From Paenibacillus mendelii (GTDB lineage: Bacteria; Bacillota; Bacilli; Paenibacillales; Paenibacillaceae): a stretch of DNA of 64,000 nucleotides. This document shows positions 54,391-63,089 of the stretch, in pieces; positions within the stretch are counted from its first letter, which is position 1, and each line of letters opens with the position of its first letter. The position numbers and the translations under genes were made by a program. Location: positions 186,001 to 250,000 of the forward strand of contig NZ_JANHOF010000006.1 in NCBI RefSeq assembly GCF_024498075.1, read 5' to 3'. The notes under the pieces were generated by a model. The model was not told the DNA's origin, made no database searches, and saw only the letters and a list, made by a program, of their open reading frames with translations.

Positions 54391-54436
54391 AACAGCTGCA
54401 GGGGAGGAATTAACCCGCTGCAGCTGTTTTTTGGTG
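54391..54436. terminator. Terminator between ger operon and MMPL gene
   Basis: AACAGCTGCAG pairs with CTGCAGCTGTT around a ~20-nt loop; TTTTTTGG follows. It can end both the ger operon (+) and the MMPL gene (-). Confidence 0.8.
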
Positions 54437-54453
54437 ATTCATCTGTGAAGAGA

Positions 54454-56637
54454 CTACTTAGACGGCTTATTCTTGAAGCCGATTGTCATAATGGCCGGAA
54501 GCAGCATGCCCCGTACGAGGAAGGTATCGATTAAGATGCCTGCCGCCATCGCAAATCCGAACAGGAACAATTCTTGGATCGGCTGCGTGATGAGTACGCC
54601 GAATGTGGCGGCCAGTATAATGCCTGCAGATGAAATGACTCCGCCTGTCGATGCGACGCCTCGTCTAACCGCTTCCCTCCAGGCGAATTTGCGTGCTTCC
54701 TCCTTGATCCGGGACACCAGCATAATGTTATAGTCCACGCCTAAGGCGACCATGAAGACGAACGTGTATACGGGGATCCGGTAACTGAACGAATCGTAAT
54801 CCAGCAGCGTATGAAACACGAACCAGGTTAAGCCGATCGTAGCCGCATAGGATAACAGGATCGTCAGCATCATGTATACCGGCATTCGAATAGAACCGGT
54901 TTGAAACCCGAGCATTGCCGTGATAAGAACGGCGATTAAGGTGAAAATAACGATCGTATCGCGCTGGTTCATCGCGCGAACGTCCAGCTGCTCCGCTGTT
55001 TGACCTCCAAAATGAAGAGAATCGAGAACCGAATCGAAGCCGCTGTCATTGAGAATGGATCCGCTGTTATTCTGCCATCGTTCAACGACGTCCAGCGCTT
55101 CCTTCTCATACGGGTTGACCTTCAAGACGGCCTTGAACGACAGGACATGCCTATTGTCCGATATCAGACTTTCTAATCCTGCAGCATCAAGCCGCGCGGG
55201 ATCAGGCATCATGGAATCCAGCTCTCCCTGGGCGTTCAATTGCTGCCCTAGAAGCTGTAATTTCTCCAGAAGAGCGGAATCCGCCTGGAATGCCTGATCC
55301 GATTTCAAGATGACGGTAACCGGGGCAAGCTCTCCTTGCGGGTACTGCTTCTCAAGCAGCTCGAAGCCGACTCTGGAAGGCGTATCGGAAGGGAAAGACT
55401 TCATCAGATTGAACGAATAATGGGTGCCCAGCGCATTGAATGACAGCAGTAATAACGGAAGACCGAGCAGCATTAGTGTAAGTTTGGGCTTGCCCGTTAC
55501 GAATGTGCCCACTTTCTCCCAGAAGGGGACCCGAGCACGTGTAACTCGTGTGCCGACCTTCGGCATGAAGGGCCAGAAGGCTCTGCGTCCGAGCAAGGCG
55601 AACAGCGCCGGTATCAAGGTCAGTCCTGCGAGCAGGATGATGGCTACGGCTATAGAGAATACGGGCGCGAAGCCGTGATAGGGCTTGAATACCGAGGCGA
55701 ACAGGGCAAGCATGGCGATCAGCACCGTGCCGCCGCTGAACAGAATCGGCTCCGCTACATGCGTCATCGCTTTTCCCATCGCGGTATACTTCGAATCATG
55801 GTCGAGCAGCGCCTCGCGGTATCTCGAGAAGACGAACAAACAATAGTCCGTGATGACGGCAAACAGCAGGATCATCATAATGGATAACGACTGCTTATCG
55901 ATATCGAATAAACCGAATTTCCCTGAAAGTCCGATCAACCGGTCGACCGCCATATAGACGATTCCAGCAATGATAAGCGGGAATATAGCCAGCAGAGGAG
56001 AACGGTAGATGACGATCAAGAGCACGAGTATCAATACGACAGTAGCGATCATCAGAACAAAGTCCGCATTGCGGAACAAGCTCAAGGTATCCGCAGCGAT
56101 GGCAGCCGGACCCGTCATCTCAAGCCTAAGCTGGTCTGTGCCGTGCTCGCTCCAATAGGCGGCTACCTCATCCAGTGCATCCATTACATGCTCGGAAGAG
56201 ATCCCTTCCTGAAAGTTGACCGTAAGAAGGACGGTCGAGCGGTCCTTGGAAATCATCTGATCTCGAGCCGCCTCAGGCAGGGCATGGAAGGGGACGGCAC
56301 TTGCTATAGAAGATGGCTTCTTATCGGAGGACAGCCACAGGCTGAACGCTTCGAGCTTCTGCTCTTCTTCAGCGGTAATCACGCTGTCGCTATGAAAAAC
56401 AAGCAGAGCAGCCATACCTTCCGATGAAGGGAAGTGCTCTTCCATGAGCTGTTTGGCCTCTGCCGAAGGATTGCTGCCTTTGATGTGGCCTTCGCCGGCG
56501 TTCGCGGCGTACTGCTTGGCTGTTGGTGCCGTTGCGGTGAGAACAAGGACGAGCAGCAGCCAGAAGAGGATGGTAAGCTTGGCTCCTCTTTGGCTGGTTA
56601 CGTATTGAATGAATTTGTTCATGAATGGTGGGATCAT
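54454..56637 (-). CDS. MMPL family (RND-type) transporter
   Basis: ATG 56637 has AGGAGG eight bases upstream (727 aa). Two repeats of six helices flank large outside loops. Repeats share the MMPL marks FAVITDYCLFVFSRYREAL and FMVALGVDYNIMLVSRIKEE, with the proton-relay Asp/Tyr pairs, and the preceding VSRIKEEARKFAWREAVRRG loop. Such pumps export lipids or drugs. The two-component genes just upstream (same strand, 74 bp) probably induce it. No accessory lipoprotein is adjacent. Confidence 0.9.
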   Translation of the reverse strand: MIPPFMNKFIQYVTSQRGAKLTILFWLLLVLVLTATAPTAKQYAANAGEGHIKGSNPSAEAKQLMEEHFPSSEGMAALLVFHSDSVITAEEEQKLEAFSLWLSSDKKPSSIASAVPFHALPEAARDQMISKDRSTVLLTVNFQEGISSEHVMDALDEVAAYWSEHGTDQLRLEMTGPAAIAADTLSLFRNADFVLMIATVVLILVLLIVIYRSPLLAIFPLIIAGIVYMAVDRLIGLSGKFGLFDIDKQSLSIMMILLFAVITDYCLFVFSRYREALLDHDSKYTAMGKAMTHVAEPILFSGGTVLIAMLALFASVFKPYHGFAPVFSIAVAIILLAGLTLIPALFALLGRRAFWPFMPKVGTRVTRARVPFWEKVGTFVTGKPKLTLMLLGLPLLLLSFNALGTHYSFNLMKSFPSDTPSRVGFELLEKQYPQGELAPVTVILKSDQAFQADSALLEKLQLLGQQLNAQGELDSMMPDPARLDAAGLESLISDNRHVLSFKAVLKVNPYEKEALDVVERWQNNSGSILNDSGFDSVLDSLHFGGQTAEQLDVRAMNQRDTIVIFTLIAVLITAMLGFQTGSIRMPVYMMLTILLSYAATIGLTWFVFHTLLDYDSFSYRIPVYTFVFMVALGVDYNIMLVSRIKEEARKFAWREAVRRGVASTGGVISSAGIILAATFGVLITQPIQELFLFGFAMAAGILIDTFLVRGMLLPAIMTIGFKNKPSK

Positions 56638-56710
56638 ACCCAAGACCTCCTGTCCGTTATTTCTAATTGAAATTATCGGACAGAAGTATGAATGGACAAT
56701 GAACGGAAGA

Positions 56711-58096
56711 TTACAAGCGGGGAAGCGTTACAGTGAAGGTGGATCCGACCGTATATTGACTGTGGGCTGTGATCCGTCCGTGATGCAGGGTAACGATTTT
56801 ATGTGCGATCGCAAGACCGAGTCCGCTGCCGGAGGTTGTGCGATTTCTAGCCTTATCCGCTTTATGGAACCGTTCGAACAGATGCGGCATATCGGATTCG
56901 GGTATGCCTGCACCGGTATCCGCAATATGGACAAGGACCGTATCGTCATCAGCATCCTCGATCTGAACGCTTAGCATACCGCCTGTGCTGGAAAATTTAA
57001 TCGCATTCGAAATCAAATTGAGCCACACCTCATAGAGCAGCTGAGCATCGCCGGAAATCCAGGTTTCGGGCAGTTCCAGCTGAAGCTGAAGCTGCTTCTC
57101 AGACCACTGCCACTCCTGCATGATGATGATTTGCCGAAGCTGTTCATCCAGCTGAAATTTTGTGATTTGAAGCGCCTGATTTTCCTTATCCAGGGAGGCA
57201 AGCGTGAGCAATTGCTTGCTCAGCTCAGACAAGCGCCGGCTCTCTTGTTCGATGATCCGCAGATTGTATTCCGTCTCTCCTGCAGTGGTGCCGTGGTCCA
57301 GCGATGCTTGTGCCAGCCCCCGGATCGACGTCAGCGGGGATTGCATCTCATGCGAAACGTTGGCGACGAATTCTTGTCTCATGTCATCCAGCTGCTTGAT
57401 GGCTTGCGTCATCTTGGTGAAATGCAGCGCAAGATCGCCAAGCTCGTCCTTTCGCGAGACATCCAATACGACGTCGAAGCGGCCCTCGACGATTTGCTTG
57501 GTGGCGCTCGTTAGCGCCTTCACAGGCTTGACGATATAACGGCTCAGAATGACGATGAGCAGCAAACTGATAACGAACGTTCCAATAAAGAGCACGGCCA
57601 CAATCAATCGCAGCTCCCCAATCTGCTGCTCCAGGTCCGGTCTGACGAACAGAGCGCGCTTCTCTCCATCCGCTGCAAGGAGGGGGAGGCCTACGGTATT
57701 GCGAAGACTATTCTCGAAGAAGGCCAGCAGCATAAAGCGGTTGTTCTCTTCGTCCACACCCTTATAGATGCCGCCGTCCAGCACGGATTGAATGATCGTG
57801 GAGCTTAGCGATCCGTGCTTGAAGGGGGCGCCGAAGGAAGCTCCGCGCTGCTGTTCGTCGACATAATAAATCTGATAGCCCAGCGAGGCGACTTGCGTTA
57901 AATAAGCAGACGTGTCGCCGTTCGGGTTTTGTTCCAGCAGGGTACGTATCGTTTGACCGGCATTCCATATTTTTTGTTGGCTCTTGGAGTGGAGCACTTC
58001 TTGATAGTAGAAATTGGTCAGCAGAAGTCCAATGATGCAGCTGATAATAGCGATTGCGATAAACGTGACCACAATGCGCACATACAGGGTTTTCAA
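56711..58096 (-). CDS. Sensor histidine kinase (HisKA/HAMP type)
   Basis: The 461-residue kinase has helix 1 (VVTFIAIAIISCIIGLLLT), an outside domain of ~130 residues, helix 2 (IVAVLFIGTFVISLLLIVIL), HAMP (~188-240), and the phospho-acceptor in FVANVSHEMQSPLTSIRG (His249). The ATPase motifs are WLNLISNAIKFS, ADTGAGIPES and TTSGSGLGLAIAH. Its ATG overlaps the response-regulator stop by 4 bp. It should regulate the MMPL pump downstream, as in antibiotic- or lipid-stress systems. Confidence 0.94.
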   Translation of the reverse strand: MKTLYVRIVVTFIAIAIISCIIGLLLTNFYYQEVLHSKSQQKIWNAGQTIRTLLEQNPNGDTSAYLTQVASLGYQIYYVDEQQRGASFGAPFKHGSLSSTIIQSVLDGGIYKGVDEENNRFMLLAFFENSLRNTVGLPLLAADGEKRALFVRPDLEQQIGELRLIVAVLFIGTFVISLLLIVILSRYIVKPVKALTSATKQIVEGRFDVVLDVSRKDELGDLALHFTKMTQAIKQLDDMRQEFVANVSHEMQSPLTSIRGLAQASLDHGTTAGETEYNLRIIEQESRRLSELSKQLLTLASLDKENQALQITKFQLDEQLRQIIIMQEWQWSEKQLQLQLELPETWISGDAQLLYEVWLNLISNAIKFSSTGGMLSVQIEDADDDTVLVHIADTGAGIPESDMPHLFERFHKADKARNRTTSGSGLGLAIAHKIVTLHHGRITAHSQYTVGSTFTVTLPRL

Positions 58097-58773
58097 TGGT
58101 CTCTCACCTCTAGCTTGTACCCCAAGCCCCGAATCGTCGTAATGACAAAATCATTCTCGTCCCCGGTAAATTTCTCCCGCAAGCGCTTGATATGGACATC
58201 GACCGTCCGGCTGTCGCCTGCAAAGTCAGCGCCCCATACGAGCTCGATGAGCTGTTCCCTTGTATAAATCCGGCCCGGATTGCTGGCCAGCTGTGTCAGG
58301 AGCTCGAACTCGCGCAGAGGCAGAGCAATAGTGTCCGCGCCCCGCTTGACCTCATAGCTCTGGCGGTTTATCGTGACACCGCCGAGTCTGATCGTATCGG
58401 CAGAGACCAGCCGATATCGGCGCAGCAGCGCTTGAATGCGGAAGACGAGCTCCTTCGGCTCGAAGGGCTTGACCATGTAATCGTCCGTTCCGGACAGAAA
58501 GCCTTTCTCTTTATCCTCAATGCCGCCTTTGGCGGTCAGCATCATAACGGGGATGTCGTATTGCCCGCGGATCTCCCGGCAGAGCTCGAGTCCATTCATC
58601 GCCGGCATCATGACATCGACGACAGCCAGATGAATCCGCTCGGTCTCCAAGATTTCTACGGCTTGCTTGCCGTCCTCCGCTTCGAGCACGGCGTAGCCTT
58701 CTTTGGTCAAGACAAGGCGAAGCAAGGTTCGAATAGAGGGATCGTCATCTGCGATCAATAGGTTCATTCTCAT
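58093..58773 (-). CDS. OmpR/PhoB family response regulator
   Basis: ATG 58773 (226 aa) or the in-frame ATG 58767 start the protein; GTG 58785 is less likely. The receiver has DDD at 9-11 and Asp53 in AVVDVMMPAMNG, with MLTAKGG and VKPFEPKELV. The winged helix reads LPLREFELLTQLASNPGRIY then TVDVHIKRLREKF and VITTIRGLGYKL. It heads the operon with the kinase and the MMPL gene. Promoter not identified. Confidence 0.94.
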   Translation of the reverse strand: MRMNLLIADDDPSIRTLLRLVLTKEGYAVLEAEDGKQAVEILETERIHLAVVDVMMPAMNGLELCREIRGQYDIPVMMLTAKGGIEDKEKGFLSGTDDYMVKPFEPKELVFRIQALLRRYRLVSADTIRLGGVTINRQSYEVKRGADTIALPLREFELLTQLASNPGRIYTREQLIELVWGADFAGDSRTVDVHIKRLREKFTGDENDFVITTIRGLGYKLEVRDH

Positions 58774-58915
58774 GCCTCGATGCACTCCTGTTCTGCCCTC
58801 TTATAAGCAGCTACTGAGAGTTTATCACACGGGGCGGATGCGTTCCAACCGGCTTAGGAGCAGCGCCCGTAAGGCAAGGGAGCGGGACATTTTATGAGGG
58901 GAATCATTCAGGGCG

Positions 58916-59086
58916 TTAAGAGAATCTTTTGAGAATACGGCTTAAGGCTGCCGACACTTCAGCCTCCTTTTTTTTATCCGAGCTGGACTTTTCTATAGCA
59001 AGAAGCCCTATTCCATACGCGATAATGGATAGGCCGTTCGATATGATGGCGAGCTGGTCTGAGGTAAGTCCTTTGTTCTCCGACAT
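58916..59086 (-). CDS. Tiny membrane protein B of a paralogous pair
   Basis: ATG 59086 has AAAGGAGCTG upstream and gives 56 residues: a polar start (SENKGLTSDQLAIISNGLS), one hydrophobic helix (IIAYGIGLLAIEK) and a basic tail. It shares the pattern L-[TS]-x-D-x-L-A-[IL] and a helix with the protein encoded 60 bp upstream. Function unknown. Similar single-helix proteins occur in other Bacillales. Confidence 0.65.
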   Translation of the reverse strand: MSENKGLTSDQLAIISNGLSIIAYGIGLLAIEKSSSDKKKEAEVSAALSRILKRFS

Positions 59087-59146
59087 CGGGACAGCTCCTT
59101 TCTGCAATCGTGAATTATGACCAAGCATGGACAGCCGCGTCTGCCT

Positions 59147-59293
59147 CTAGGCATCGTTATTTTTCTCGGATCGGGCTTTCAAGACGGAGAACAATCCGAA
59201 TAGATCACCGACAACCAATATAATCGCTGACCATAAGGCGAGGTCATCGGCCGATAGTTCGGTCGTTTCCGATTTTGTCGTTGTTTTGGACAT
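59147..59293 (-). CDS. Tiny membrane protein A of a paralogous pair
   Basis: This 48-residue frame was found by direct reading. ATG 59293 lies behind AAGGAGCTTATTCT (SD spacing 8) and ends at TAG 59147. The protein reads MSKTTTKSETTELSADDLAL followed by a helix AIILVVGDLFGLFSVL and a basic end KARSEKNNDA. The D-x-L-A-L pattern plus helix matches protein B. It is the first gene of a two-gene operon of small membrane proteins. No toxin, bacteriocin or regulator function is shown. Confidence 0.6.
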   Translation of the reverse strand: MSKTTTKSETTELSADDLALWSAIILVVGDLFGLFSVLKARSEKNNDA

Positions 59294-59423
59294 AGAATAA
59301 GCTCCTTATTTCCTTCGGATGATAATAGCCTATGCACATTCCCGATGAAGCGCGTAGGCGTATGCCGAGGGGGGCAAAAATAAATAGGGGTATCCGTCCA
59401 TTTCGCGTCCTCTATGAAGATTA

Positions 59424-60227
59424 TTAAATACGGTGGAAGCGCCGATAAGCGGAAGGGCTGACTCCCCGAATACGGCTGAATAAACGGCTCAAGTAGAAGC
59501 CGTTCTCATACCCGCATAGCTGTGCAATCCGGTCGATGCTGAATGAGGTCTCCACCAACAGGCGCTCAGCCCGCTCAAGTCTCCGTGCAGTGAGAAATTC
59601 GCTTGGCGTCATACTGTAAGCGCTTCTGAACCCACGGGTCAGCTGTACGGGCGACAGCCCGATTGTGGCGGCCAGGCCGCTCATATTGACGCGTGTATAC
59701 GCATTGACCAGCAAGAACTCTCTCGCCTGCTGTATGCGGGGGTCAGTACTGTGGTGAACCGCGATCTCCGGTCTTATTTCCTCCTTCTCTATGCCTGCCA
59801 TTCTCCACAGGTCGTTCAACAGATGCTGCTTGTACGCGCGGATCGACTCCTCGTTACGGCCGGAAGCAGGAAGCCTCTGCAGGTAAGCGAAGTCGGAGGA
59901 TAGCCGCTTCGTATCCGCCAGCTGTCTCTTTCCTATCCATAAAGGGGCTTCCCCTTCGAGCGCAGGTGAATTCGAGTCCCATCGGAACTGGAAGAAATGA
60001 AAGGTTAACGGTTCTAAGACCTTCCTATAAAACCAGGTTCCCGGTGGACATAGCACTAAATCGCCGAAGCCGGCATCGCCTTCAAACCGGTCAATTCCGT
60101 AAGCGAACCTTCCTTCCACGACCGCAAACAACGTCCATAGCGCAGAGCTGTCCCGATCCAGGGCAAATTGTGTCTTGCGGTGCCAGTAGACATGATGGGA
60201 CAGCCGGGCGAAACCTTCTGTGAACAT
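59424..60227 (-). CDS. AraC family regulator with N-terminal sensory domain
   Basis: The 267-residue protein has a beta-rich N-terminal half (HVYWHRKTQFALDRDSSALW ... GFGDLVLCPPGTWFYRK), resembling the AraC arm/cupin. The C-terminal HTHs are NMSGLAATIGLSPVQLTRGF and SIDRIAQLCGYENGFYLSRL. It is divergent from the FAD oxidoreductase gene across ~134 bp, so it probably controls it. The ligand is unknown. Confidence 0.9.
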   Translation of the reverse strand: MFTEGFARLSHHVYWHRKTQFALDRDSSALWTLFAVVEGRFAYGIDRFEGDAGFGDLVLCPPGTWFYRKVLEPLTFHFFQFRWDSNSPALEGEAPLWIGKRQLADTKRLSSDFAYLQRLPASGRNEESIRAYKQHLLNDLWRMAGIEKEEIRPEIAVHHSTDPRIQQAREFLLVNAYTRVNMSGLAATIGLSPVQLTRGFRSAYSMTPSEFLTARRLERAERLLVETSFSIDRIAQLCGYENGFYLSRLFSRIRGVSPSAYRRFHRI

Positions 60228-60361
60228 GGTTATCCGACTCCTTATAGATATTGAAATATAGGATATGTTTTCTTGTAATACGGTGCATGTTATTTGAATT
60301 TATACCATTATATGATGAAATCAAGGATATGCATAATGGTCATAAAGGAGAGTGCGTCCAG

Positions 60362-62605
60362 GTGAGGCAGGAGGTTGTGCAGTCAGCTATTACTGTAATC
60401 GGAGGCGGACTTGCTGGAGTATGCGCGGCGGTGGCCGCTGCCCGGGCAGGACAAACCGTATCGCTCGTGCAGAATCGTCCCATGCTTGGCGGGAATTCCA
60501 GCAGCGAGGTGCGTGTATGGGTCTGCGGCGCCACTTCGCATGGCGTAAACAGCTTCGCGCGGGAAACGGGCATCATGGGTGAGATGTTCGTCGAGAATCA
60601 GTATCGCAACCCGGAGGGGAACCCGTATTATTGGGATTTGGTCGTGCTCGAGACGGTACGCGCCGAGAAGAACATTACGTTGTTTCTGAACACCGATGTG
60701 CATGAGGTGGAGGCGGATGGAGAGGAGGCAAGCCGGAGGATCCGGTCGGTTACCGGCTGGATGATGGGATCAGAGCGGAGGATTCGCTTCGAGAGCCAGA
60801 TGTACCTCGATTGCACGGGCGACGGGCTTGTCGGTTTCCTCGCCGGGGCGCGCTATCGGATCGGACGGGAGGCAAGGGACGAATATAAGGAGGAATGGGC
60901 GCCGGTCATTGCGGACGATATCACACTTGGCAGCACCATGTTGTTCTATACGAAGGATGTTGGGCGTCCGGTTAAGTACGTTCCTCCCGGGTTTGCGATT
61001 AACATCGCCGAAACCTCCATCCCGATCAATCGTGTCATTCGCAGCGGGGATAATGGATGCGCGTACTGGTGGATTGAATGGGGAGGAGAGATCGACACCG
61101 TTCACGATAATGAGCGGATTCGCGATGAGCTGTGGTCCGTCATATACGGAATATGGGATTATATCAAAAACTCCGGTCAATTCGAGGCGGAGAATATGAC
61201 GCTTGAATGGGTCGGCTCCGTACCGGGGAAGCGGGAATACCGCCGGTTTATTGGCGATTATGTCTTGAATCAGAACGACATTATGGAGCAGCGTGAATTC
61301 GAAGACCGGGTTGCATTCGGCGGATGGTCGATTGATCTGCACCCTCCTCAAGGGGTTTATTCCACCGAACACGGCTCCAAGCATATGCATGCCGACGGCA
61401 TCTATTATATTCCGTTTCGTTCGCTTTACTCGGTCAATGTCAGCAATATGATGATGGCAGGACGCAATATTAGCGCTTCACATGTCGCATTCGGCACGAC
61501 GCGTGTGATGGCGACCTGCGCGGTCATCGGCGAAGCGGCCGGTTTAGGCGCGGCACTAAGCGCTGAGAAGGGAATACCGCCTCGCGAGCTGTACCGGAAT
61601 CATATGGCGGAGCTTCAGCAGAGGCTTCTGCTTCACGACGCGTCCGTAATCGGTCTGCATAACAAGGATGCGGATGATTTGGCGCTGCGGGCTGAAGTGA
61701 CAGCTTCCACCACGCTTACCTCCTTGGCCGTCGAGCAGCCGGTTGAAGCATTCCCTTTGACGAAGAACGTCGGCCTGCTCCTGCCCGCAGATCCGGGAAT
61801 CCATGGTTTGGAGCTGTTGATCGACGCGGCTGATGCGGCTTTATTGGAGGTAGAGCTGTGGGATACCCGTCTTGGCCAAAACTACGTGCCCCATGCTAAG
61901 CGTTCTTCAGCGGCTGCACAGGTAGATAAAGGCGAGAAGCAGTGGGTGAAGCTGGATCTAAGCTGGATTCCGGATACGGCGCGCAATGCTTTTATCATCA
62001 TCAAGGCTAACGATAAGCTGGCTGTTCATCTGTCCGACCGCCCGCATACGGGTACGCTGGCATTCTTGAATATATGGACCGAGGAGCAGCAGCCGGGTCA
62101 GCTTGCCATGCAATGGAGCATGCGTCCGTTCGCACGCAAAGCGATATGCTTCCGGCTGCTATCTCCAACAGAGGCGTTCTCGTCCTCTAAAGTGATCGAT
62201 GGCTATAACCGTCCCTATGCGGGACCGCATCTGTGGTCGTCTAGGGCGATGCAAGATGGAGTGGACGAATGGCTGGAGCTGAGTTGGCCGGAGCCTGTGC
62301 AGGTGGGGACGGTTCATCTGACGTTCAATGATGACGTGAATGAGGACTTAATTAACCTGCATCATCACCGGACACCGTTCGAAGTTATTCCGGAGCTGGT
62401 GCGTCACTATGTCGTTCAAGCCGAGTTGGATGGAGTGTGGGAGACGGTGGCCGAGCAGCCCGAGAACCGCAAACGCAGGCAGGAGCATATAATGGCAGCC
62501 CCTATTGTCACGAATCGGCTTCGGATCGTGATAAAGTCTATGAACGGTGCTGCGTACGCCGAGGTTGTAGAGATGAGGGTATATGCACAGCGACCAATTC
62601 GGTAA
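60362..62605 (+). CDS. FAD-dependent oxidoreductase with C-terminal carbohydrate-type domains
   Basis: I choose GTG 60362 (747 aa), which has AAAGGAGAG about 10 nt upstream; longer ATG starts (60251, 60329) lack an SD. The FAD site is VIGGGLAGVCAAVAAARAG (Rossmann), followed by LGGNSSSEVRVW and MYLDCTGDGLVGFLAGA, as in the FAD_oxidored (xanthan-lyase-like) family. MMMAGRNISASHVAFGTTRV is the closing FAD motif. Residues from ~480 on form beta-rich sandwich domains of carbohydrate-binding appearance. A role in sugar or polysaccharide oxidation is an inference from these domains and the divergent AraC gene. Confidence 0.86.
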   Translation: MRQEVVQSAITVIGGGLAGVCAAVAAARAGQTVSLVQNRPMLGGNSSSEVRVWVCGATSHGVNSFARETGIMGEMFVENQYRNPEGNPYYWDLVVLETVRAEKNITLFLNTDVHEVEADGEEASRRIRSVTGWMMGSERRIRFESQMYLDCTGDGLVGFLAGARYRIGREARDEYKEEWAPVIADDITLGSTMLFYTKDVGRPVKYVPPGFAINIAETSIPINRVIRSGDNGCAYWWIEWGGEIDTVHDNERIRDELWSVIYGIWDYIKNSGQFEAENMTLEWVGSVPGKREYRRFIGDYVLNQNDIMEQREFEDRVAFGGWSIDLHPPQGVYSTEHGSKHMHADGIYYIPFRSLYSVNVSNMMMAGRNISASHVAFGTTRVMATCAVIGEAAGLGAALSAEKGIPPRELYRNHMAELQQRLLLHDASVIGLHNKDADDLALRAEVTASTTLTSLAVEQPVEAFPLTKNVGLLLPADPGIHGLELLIDAADAALLEVELWDTRLGQNYVPHAKRSSAAAQVDKGEKQWVKLDLSWIPDTARNAFIIIKANDKLAVHLSDRPHTGTLAFLNIWTEEQQPGQLAMQWSMRPFARKAICFRLLSPTEAFSSSKVIDGYNRPYAGPHLWSSRAMQDGVDEWLELSWPEPVQVGTVHLTFNDDVNEDLINLHHHRTPFEVIPELVRHYVVQAELDGVWETVAEQPENRKRRQEHIMAAPIVTNRLRIVIKSMNGAAYAEVVEMRVYAQRPIR

Positions 62606-63089
62606 GCATGCAACAACCATGCAGCATGCAGGTAGAACAAGAACAGATATATTTAGTAATGAATAAATCCCAGCTATCTTGACCTTTAGTGTTACCGGGT
62701 GTTACTTGCGGCATGCTGGTTTGATTGCGCCGCTGCAGTGACATCTGGTACACGACGAGGATGGGCTAACCAACGCCTGCAATGCTCCCCTTCATCTCCC
62801 TCCGCCTCCCCCCGATATGTTGGCTTCCTCCAGCCTATTACGCCGTTCATCGATTGCACGCCATGTGTGCAATTCGCCTCCTTCAAATAACCGCGCGTTC
62901 CAGCTAGAACCATTGAAATCCCAGTCATTCCTCGCCAGATGTGACGATCCTGTCCGGAAGAAAGAAAAGTCCATGGTTAAAATAGGATAATCCATTCAAG
63001 TGAGTCCAAATATCCGTAATATAAAGTAAGTGACAATGATAATGATTATCACTACCAACTCCCAATAACCAAGAACTGAAGGTCGAATC
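62606..63089. other. Spacer before iron permease gene
   Basis: About 480 bp. Short frames on both strands (62692-62995) have no SD and no recognised similarity. The only clear element is the Fur box at 63032-63050; a weak promoter (TTCAAG 62995, TAATAT 63017) may lie just upstream of it. Confidence 0.6.
63032..63050. promoter_or_regulatory. Fur box of the siderophore permease gene
   Basis: GACAATGATAATGATTATC matches the 19-bp Fur consensus at 17 positions. It lies 40 bp before ATG 63090, so iron repression of the transporter is expected. Confidence 0.9.

Noticed and set aside
62692..62995. Short overlapping frames before the iron permease
   Set aside because: No SD, no recognised motif, and no consistent frame; treated as non-coding.
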